DNA of 64,000 nucleotides, taken from assembly GCF_022581195.2 (NCBI RefSeq), contig NC_061482.1, positions 3,472,001 to 3,536,000 on the forward strand, written 5' to 3'. The notes below the pieces were generated by a model. That model did not search any database. It was not told the origin of the DNA and worked only from the letters and a program-made list of their open reading frames with translations. A program made the translations under genes and the position numbers. Below, piece after piece: positions 56,460-64,000 of the stretch (positions are counted from its first letter, which is position 1; every line of letters starts with the position of its first letter). This DNA is from Helicoverpa zea. Taxonomy: Eukaryota; Arthropoda; Insecta; Lepidoptera; Noctuidae.

Positions 56460-57232
56460 TGGTGGGGCCACACTAACGTTTAACATAAATGCCCATTATC
56501 GCGATAATTATTGCATTATTGGCGTTAAAAACGGCGTTGCATTTTCTTCGCCTTTAGACGCCGAGAGAGCTCTATATTTCATCATCCTCCGAGCCTTTTC
56601 CCAATCATGTTGGGGTCGGCTTCCAGTCTAACCGGATTCAGCTGAGTACCAGTGCTTTACAAGAAGCGACTGCCTATCTGACCTCCTCAACCCAGTTACC
56701 CGGGCAACCCGATACCCCTTGGTTAGAATGGTGTCAGACTTACTGGCTTCTGACTACCCGTAACGACTGCCAAAGATGTTCAATGACAGCCGGGACCTAC
56801 AGTTTAACGTGCCATTCGAAACACAGCCAATGGTGTCTAAGATATACTTAGAAAGTACATACAAACTTAGAAAAGTTGCATTGGTACTTGCCTGACCTGG
56901 GATCGAACCCGCGCCCTCATACTCGAGAGGTTGGTCCTTTACCCACTAGGCCACCACGACTTTTTACTAGGCCACCACGACTTTTTTTGAGAGAGCTCTA
57001 TATTTCATGAGTGTAAATTCATATTATTTGGCTTTATCGGATCATTACCGAGTAAAGAGAAAACGGAAAAAAAGAAAAGGAAGCTGTTCTTGTAGCTTAG
57101 AGTTTCGGATCCCACAAACATGGTTTCTGTTTGCAGAAACTCGAGAAAAGTAATTACTTTTTCGTTACTCCACTCCAAAAACAAATCCGTTGCGCTCGCG
57201 ACGCACACTAACAATGCGTAGTGTGGCCACTA
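56460..57232. mobile_element. Probable MITE carrying a nested SINE
   Basis: The left end (tggggccacactaacg) is roughly mirrored by gcgtagtgtggccactac on the right. The family B SINE at 56583 lies inside. The TIR match is short, so this is tentative. Confidence 0.4.
56583..56988 (-). mobile_element. Family B SINE, full length, duplicated head, 20-bp TSD
   Basis: Reverse copy with tail (gttggggtcggcttccagtc) first and tRNA-like head last. The outermost head piece (aggccaccacgacttttt) is present twice. The exact repeat GAGAGAGCTCTATATTTCAT flanks it at 56563-56582 and 56989-57008. Confidence 0.92.
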
Positions 57233-57385
57233 CAATACCTACGTTAATTCTCGCGTTAAATTCTTTGATGTACCGCCACTTGAGTTATCGCCAAACGGAG
57301 ATACCGCGCCATTTAAGTATTCCGCCGAATACCGTACGCGTACAAATGACAACATTCACAGTGCCAGTTACCAATCTAGCACACG

Positions 57386-57547
57386 ATGTGTAACGTTGAA
57401 TATATTGAGCAGGTCAGAATCAATGCTTCCACATTCACGGAACGGCTAGCACGAGTCAGAATTATCAACAATCTTAAACAAGAGGTTTTGGACCAGATGA
57501 TAATACCCCAGAAGGGGATAGCAGTGGAATCTCTGAATAAGCTTTAA
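57386..57547 (+). CDS. Small open frame, 53 codons, unrecognised
   Basis: ATG at 57386, TAA at 57545-57547. Composition is protein-like (STFTERLARVRIINNLKQEV, then GIAVESLNKL). The preceding frame is also open (57190-57393). I do not recognise it. It may be the decayed end of a mobile-element gene or chance. Confidence 0.18.
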   Translation: MCNVEYIEQVRINASTFTERLARVRIINNLKQEVLDQMIIPQKGIAVESLNKL

Positions 57548-59750
57548 ACTTATAAATATGGAAGACGAATAAATCACTTATTTTGCTCGAGTAAGTGCGG
57601 GCTTTTGAAATGCAGAAAAAACTAAGCACGAAGCAGAATGTTATAAATACCGAAAACAGAGCTTAGAGAAGTGTTTCTTTCATCAAAACATTGAAAAAAA
57701 CCCTACATACTACTGAGTGCGCCCGCCTGCTGGCTGTGAGAGAGTGAGACTCAGGCCTAATTCTTCACGTTACTACGTTTACCAAGCAGCTTGGTGAAAT
57801 TCCGGCTCGCTAGATAGAATTCCTTCACCTAGATACTGCCATTGAAACTTCGCTTCGCTATTAATGCGGCGAATCTGTGGATTGCCTTGGACACCATGGT
57901 CTTTTCTGCCATAACATCACATGTTACATGGCATAGCATGCCAGAACGTTATCAGTCTTGCTCTTTTCGCAGCTCAGCGCCTTGGTGCCAGCCATTTTAG
58001 AACCCAAAGACATGGCAAGTGATGATGGAAGAGATCAGACGGGATATACATAATATCTTCAGTGCGGGACTCAATATGCGTCGACACACCCTTGCACCTT
58101 GGTAGATTCGGTGAGCTGTGTCAATACGCTCCGCGCAAATTTGTACCTAACATTGAAGGGGCTACCATTAAATCTAAAACCTCCTTTATTGGCTTAACTG
58201 AACCCTCAGCTTCGGATACCCTTTAGATTCAAAGCAAACATGTCAGAAAACATGTAGGTAAAAAAAGTAGAAGAGAAATATGGAAATATGGCCGAATGAA
58301 GTTAAAAAGATTGACAGAATTCGGTGACTCGATCATCAATGAGGAAACGAAAAACAAAAAAAAAATGCTTTTTTTATATTTCTTATCTTCTTTATACGGA
58401 GCACTCTTAAATGTTTTTATTCCGAAATTCTACTATTTCCAAATTCTTAATGACAATGGCTAATATAATTTGAGAAGGAAAAAATCTACTTGCAATTTTT
58501 AGAATCGACCATACTGCGCCTATCAACATTGGCAGCGATATTTTATTTTTATTTGAACTTCATTCAACGGATTTGGCAATGGGGATCTAACGCTCTTCTA
58601 ACGTCAACGGCAGCTGTGCACCGGTCGGTCTGGGGAGACAACCCCTCATGTCCAAAATACACATTACAACATACTCTCGGCGGTCCCATTGTGTAGGGCT
58701 CGGAATTGCACCAGCTGCTTAGCCCGCAAGCTCTAATTTGACCTCTAACTAACGTTGCCACAAATAATTTAATTTATCATAACAATGAATTTTACTGGTC
58801 GATTTCAGCCACGTAGGTACAAAATATAAAAACAACTGAAAATAAAATTTACATAAATAATTACGTACTTACAGGTTTACGTTGGACTCTATCACTAAAT
58901 TAGATATCCTTACTTGGATAATTTAACTGACATCCTGACAGGATCACCTAGCTATTTAGTAAATTAAAGTAAAATTTATTGAAAGCGATCATCACGCCCA
59001 ATTCCCCCAAAATCTTAAAAAAGGGCCGATTTTCCTTGGTAGTGGGTTTTTTTTTAAATGCTATTTCGCAGTTCAGCCTAGGAGGCTGTTAACTGCTCAA
59101 ACGGACAAATCCGTGTAGATGCCTAGAATTTAATGCCTGTTTTCACCAAGAATCTCTTACCGTTTCCCTATCTAAATGCTACTTACAATAAGGGCTCCCC
59201 CAATTTGACACCTACCTAAATTCATTTTCACCACACTTATACATGGATCCCTTAAGTAAGTGACAGATTACTAGTTCTACAAACGATAATGCAAAGTCGA
59301 TATTTTATCGATAAAATTATTTTTCTGTATATCTTATGAAATAAACGTCAATCGAGTACATTAATACTAAAGCCTGTGAATAAATTATCTTGAGATGTTA
59401 TTTTAATTTAACTTTAATTACTTTACGCTTTGTTTTATGCAATAAAACAGTAAAGAGGTTTTCTATAGGTGAATGTCCTTCGCGCGTTTGTCAAATTGAC
59501 TGATGTGTATGTGTACATTGAGTGAGGTTAATTTTGGGTTTATTATTGTTGAAAACATAAGTTTATTTTGGCAGAGAAGATAAAACGAGGTCTCGTAGAG
59601 ACACAATATTAAACAAAAAAAAACGGATGGGACCACGAACGAAGCCAAAAACAAAGCTTGGATCCAGTCAGAAATACTTTTAATGCGACAGGAACCGTTT
59701 ACAGGTAAATGTGAATAATATCTGTGTGGAATAATATATAGGTATAGTGT
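57548..59750. other. No gene seen
   Basis: Short frames only, none with splice or motif support. Confidence 0.35.
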
Positions 59751-59751
59751 T

Positions 59752-59787
59752 AAGATATTGCCGTTCACAGTTGAACGGCAATATCTT
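59752..59787. repeat. Perfect 16-bp hairpin, 4-base loop
   Basis: AAGATATTGCCGTTCA, loop CAGT, then its exact complement TGAACGGCAATATCTT. Confidence 0.9.
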
Positions 59788-60253
59788 GATCCTATATAAT
59801 ATCTAAATATCTTGTTCCTTGTTTTAATGTGGGCTTCATTGTATTTTTGTTCTCCCCGAGTTGATGGATTTAAGTATGGAGTTAAAAGGGAAGAAATTAA
59901 ATATATAGATTTATTATATTTATTTCGTTTCAGGTGGTGCGAGAAATTGGAAAAAACGATTCGAAATATGTTTGTATTCTGTCATGATAATGATAGGGGT
60001 TGTTTAAGCAGGCATCAATCGGGCCGCTAAGTTTAAGTGAAATTTTAAGGTTATAAGGGACATCTAAGCTTTCGTGAAAATGAAATTCTTATTAAGTGGT
60101 CCGTAAATGCTCCCTAAGTTTAGGTATTTGTTGGTGAAAACGGGCATAAGGCCTCCAGCCAGGGGCAAAAAGGGAAAAAGTAATAATTTTATAGGTAGTG
60201 CATGAAATGTTTGATGCACAGACAGCAATTTGCTAATTAATATATCGAATGAA

Positions 60254-60310
60254 GAGATCAAAGGGCCTATGTTCAGCAGTGGACGTCCTATCGCTGAGAT
60301 GATGATGATA
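60254..60310 (+). mobile_element. RTE-like LINE 3' tail
   Basis: Contains gcctatgttcagcagtggac and ends in GATGATGAT, the usual RTE tail. Confidence 0.6.
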
Positions 60311-60942
60311 TCGAATGAAACTATGTTTAGCAAAATCAATACCAATATTCGTGTTGTTGCAATATCAACGTTCGTGCAGAAAATAGCAACATTTTATAAG
60401 CTGTCTGCCATCGATCACATTGCATTTGAAGTAATTTCTGGAGGCACCGGCACCGGCGCAGCCCTCAGTAACGTCGTCATCGACAGTTAGGTCGACACAC
60501 CCTCGTGGACCTTGAAATTCCGACGAATTGAGACTCCCCAAAAAGGAGTCCTTTGTGGGAAGTCTGTAAAAAAAGAGGTTCAATGCTAATACTAAATAGG
60601 AAATATTTGTTGTTTTTTTTTAAGTAAAGGCTCCAAAACTGATCTTCTGGATAAAAAAAAAACACTTATTCACTCTTAGACATCTCCGAGCAACACGGGC
60701 TATATTTTATCCAGGTGCAGGAAGTTGTTACAGCGGGACTAAAGAGAAACCTCCAACTGCTAGTAAGTTTAATCATATGCAATTTGAGACAAATAACAAT
60801 AATGTTTCACTAAATAATTAATGGTTCCGTTGTTGCCAAATGATCGATTCAGTGGATGGGTATTGTCGAAATCGTTTCTAGAAAACGGTAGAAAGGTACC
60901 TAATTACATACAACAATATAATGAAATATTACTTTTACGGTT

Positions 60943-61064
60943 GCACAAAGATCCATTAAAATTTAATCTTCTTTAGATCTATCGCTAACACTTTATCTTG
61001 TTGACAATGAAAGAGTCAGCAATAAATTTAAAGAAGCTTTAACTTTAATGGATATTTGTGCAGG
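60943..61064. repeat. Imperfect palindrome, MITE-like
   Basis: tgcacaaagatccattaaaa on the left is mirrored by taatggatatttgtgca on the right around a short centre. No clear TSD. Confidence 0.5.
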
Positions 61065-62052
61065 TGACGGTTAGTCCTATGATGATTAAGCAAAAAATAA
61101 TGTTTTTTAGTATTTTTTTATCAGTGTTCTTTGAGATCAGAAAAGCTAGTGTCAAGAAGAGCTACTGTTTTAATAATAACAGAAACGCGAATATTGGCAT
61201 CAACGAGCTCAATGATCGCTATGTTATGTTATCTATAGCGGTAACAACCCTTGCAACGTTATGCAAGAATCAGCAGCCCGGACCAATGGCACGCCGGCCA
61301 CACCCCTCGCCCCTACGATGATATGCACCCACCCCGCCTCTTTGCGCTTTACAACTAAAACGCACTACTATCATTGACAAATCATAGCATCAATAGTAGA
61401 AAAACGATAAATAATTATATAAAAAAAACTTTCAAAATTTTCGCGGGTTAAATAATTTTTCATCACAATAAAGAAGCTATTTAAGTTATATGGAGCAATA
61501 AAAAATCTGCTCTCTTATATTGTTATCATGACACTAAAGAACGCAACGTATTTATGTGCATGATAAAATACTCAGGACAATAAACCATATCTTGTTGACT
61601 GCGTAGTGCAGAATAAACAACACGTGTCAAAGAGTCAAAGCGCACAGACTCGGGGGAGAGCACGTCAGCATAGCTCGGCCGACTCACTCAACACACCATT
61701 TAAAGATTTTCGCTCTCTGCTATAAAAACTAATGTCACGCGATCTTAGTTTGGGTCCACGTCTTAGATCTTCCCCAGAAAAAAATAGCAATTTTGCTAAA
61801 CATTCCAAAACAGTTTTTTTCCAAAATGATAGCTGGGATTGACTCTTAATGAAATTCAACAAACAATTTAATTTTCGCGAAAATGTAGGTATTCGATAAA
61901 TGATGTTGCCAAGAATAATAATACGCTGCCAGGTTGTCAACGAATAATAATTCCGTTTTAAACGTAATACAATGCACGTGGGCTTTTTTGACAAGACCTC
62001 GTAGCTAAGTCAAAGTTGCGCGTATCGATTGATCAGGTTAACTCTTCGATCT

Positions 62053-62396
62053 GGGGCCAGATTCTGCTAATGTCAAAAATGTCAAAATTTAATAAATTTG
62101 AATCGCAATAGCGGACTTTCTGCTACTAATATAAGACCAATCGTATTCGATTGACATTTCATTGGTTTGCGATTGGTCTGCCATTTGGTCTATATGGTAG
62201 TTTGTTCTACAATCATATTGCAATCATAAATCGTTTGTAGACAATATGATTCATTAATTATTAACTCACAAAAAAGGATAAAAACGTTTATTTAAAAGCA
62301 AAAATAACGGAATGCCACATACGCTTCAATCGTTATTGAATCGTGATTGGATCTCGGTCGTATGTCGCTTAAGTAAAATTAGCAGAATCGAGCCCC
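62053..62396. mobile_element. MITE of the GATTCTGCTAA family
   Basis: Ends GGGGCCAGATTCTGCTAAT and mirrored TTAGCAGAATCGAGCCCC bound 344 bp. Homologous, in opposite orientation, to 41882-42227. Confidence 0.8.
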
Positions 62397-64000
62397 TGCA
62401 CCGTTATTTGGTGGATCTGAGATGTCATTTGATTGTCATGTTGTCCAGGCAGATGAAGACATGCACATTGCACGTGGGATTTTTCCTTAGAAGATAATGA
62501 CCCTTTATCCCATTTATTTATTAGTGCGTCATTATGTATCGAGAATTGATGATCATGTTGTGAGGAAGCTTGCTTTTGAGTATGAATGTGATGGCTGGAT
62601 ATGAAGAGGCTACCAAAGAAGAAGAAGAAGCCCAGGGTCTATAGAAACTTGCCCATTCTCCTTTGGCTAAGTTAAAGATAGGGAAGGAATAACAATGATT
62701 TATCCACAAAATACTAGGTTGTTTGTTTACGTTTTTTACTTGCCTGTATACATTGAAGAGTCATAATTAATTAAAGCCGAGAGACCTATGCTAGGCGAGT
62801 CCATTTTCGTTCCACATAGGTTTGCAGGCAGACACGGCTATGTTGAAACGAAATAAAAAAAATAAAGTAATGAGAACTTTCACCAGACGTGGACTATAAA
62901 TATAATCTAAATAGAGGCCCCACTTCTTGCAAAAGTGTGGGATCAGTTACCGCGAGTTCCTTCCACAACGCGTCTAGTGGTGCTATGGCCCGTTAGCGCG
63001 AAGGTCAGGGACTTTGTACTGTACTACAAGTGTAATTTGGCATGGGTTATCCGTAGATGTTACCGCATTGTTGATTGTAAGACAAACCGGACAAAATGCG
63101 AGTCGGACTGAAACGCAAGATGGTTTTGTACGTAGATTCATTTTAATTAGGTTATCCTGTTATTGAATGGGGAAAAGAAATATGTATTTTATTTCTTATT
63201 TTGCACTGGCTCGTAAAATATTTCCTAGAATCTGTAATTATTATGGCAATCAAGGCTTGTTAAAAGAGTACCACACAGCACAATAAACCTGCTGATATTA
63301 GAAATCAGAAAATAAAAGGTTAATTTTCGAAGCCAGTTTAGAGCTTACAAAACCAAGAACAGCTTCTTGTAATGTAACTATGTAAGTATGAGAAAGAACT
63401 CTCACTATGTAAACGACTTTGTTCCTGTGTATTGAACTTTTCGATAGTAAATAAATAACTAATAACTTTCAAATCAAAGGCAAACAGATGTATCAAGGCG
63501 AAACCTAATTTACAGACAAAAGTAGCTATTTAATGATATGTGTACCAACATACTTCTAGCAAGGAGTCAACGAACGCGAGAAGGAAATGAACGTCTAGAC
63601 TACGTACTTCAATTAATTTAAAGATCAGTCATATCGTTAGTAAAGACGCGCACAACGCTATTTATGCAAGCTGCTTTTAATATTACCTATCTTATTAAAA
63701 AGTGAAGTAGTAAGTATTTAACACTTTCAGCCACGGCACGATCAAGACTAGATCTACATAGGTATAAACACAAATCTCACTAATAGAGGCGAAATTTGTG
63801 TCAGTGTGTATCTGTTTGTCTTTGTGTATGTTTGTTATTTGGTCACGCGCAAACGCCCGAACGGTCGCATCAAAATACAGGTACAACAAAATAACAGATA
63901 TATGTCGGGGAGGAGAGGGGGAGGGGAGTAGTTCCCTGAGGAAGGAAGATGGTGAAACAACACATACGTAGTAGTCTATTGGTACTGGTATACGGCAGAA
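62397..64000. other. No gene seen
   Basis: AT-rich DNA with short frames. A purine-rich tract (ggggaggagagggggagggg) lies at 63907. No exon can be supported. Confidence 0.35.

Overview
The window is eukaryotic and almost certainly from a moth or butterfly (Lepidoptera). It is AT-rich, the genes are split by GT-AG introns, and the intergenic DNA is packed with repeat types typical of lepidopteran genomes: tRNA-headed SINEs, Lep1-like elements opening on a 'cccgcgacttcgtccgcgt'-type motif, CAT/ATG-rich RTE tails, TACCTACC low-complexity runs and many palindromic MITEs. All gene models were built by hand from splice sites and reading phase; no transcript or database support was available.

Layout. 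1-7900: no firm gene, one possible orphan exon (minus, 1159-1343), a SINE, a decayed LINE and other repeats. 8343-26417: three small secreted-protein genes, all on the plus strand: a single thrombospondin type-1 repeat protein (8343-10280, 2 exons), an unrecognised secreted protein (10645-13350, 5 exons) and an unrecognised Thr/Ser/Asn-rich secreted protein (21881-26417, 8 exons, every intron phase 1). Between the second and third lies a nested transposon: a Ginger-like element with a DDE integrase gene (14471-21542, 4-bp TSD), into which a RAG1/Transib-like transposon has inserted (17692-21276, CAC-starting 36-bp TIRs, 5-bp GC-rich TSD), which itself carries a long hairpin repeat (20384-21099).

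26418-31000 is repeat-rich intergenic DNA with a striking GC-rich 401-bp hairpin MITE (27762-28162). 31-35.4 kb is nearly free of recognisable transposons and is best read as the long 3' UTR of the next gene. 35359-52718 (minus) is Imp, the insect IGF2 mRNA-binding protein: eight coding exons join in phase to give 537 residues with one visible RRM and four KH domains. Its 10-kb first intron and upstream DNA hold several CpG-rich blocks, some with the GCCGCCATTTT-type motif, that could be alternative promoters. 53-64 kb is upstream/intergenic DNA with SINEs, MITEs and tandem repeats and no supported gene.

The strongest candidate for something unusual is the RAG1-like element nested in the Ginger-like element, with its own TIRs and TSD, a D-D-E plus CxxC layout like the RAG1 core, and one apparent single-base frameshift.
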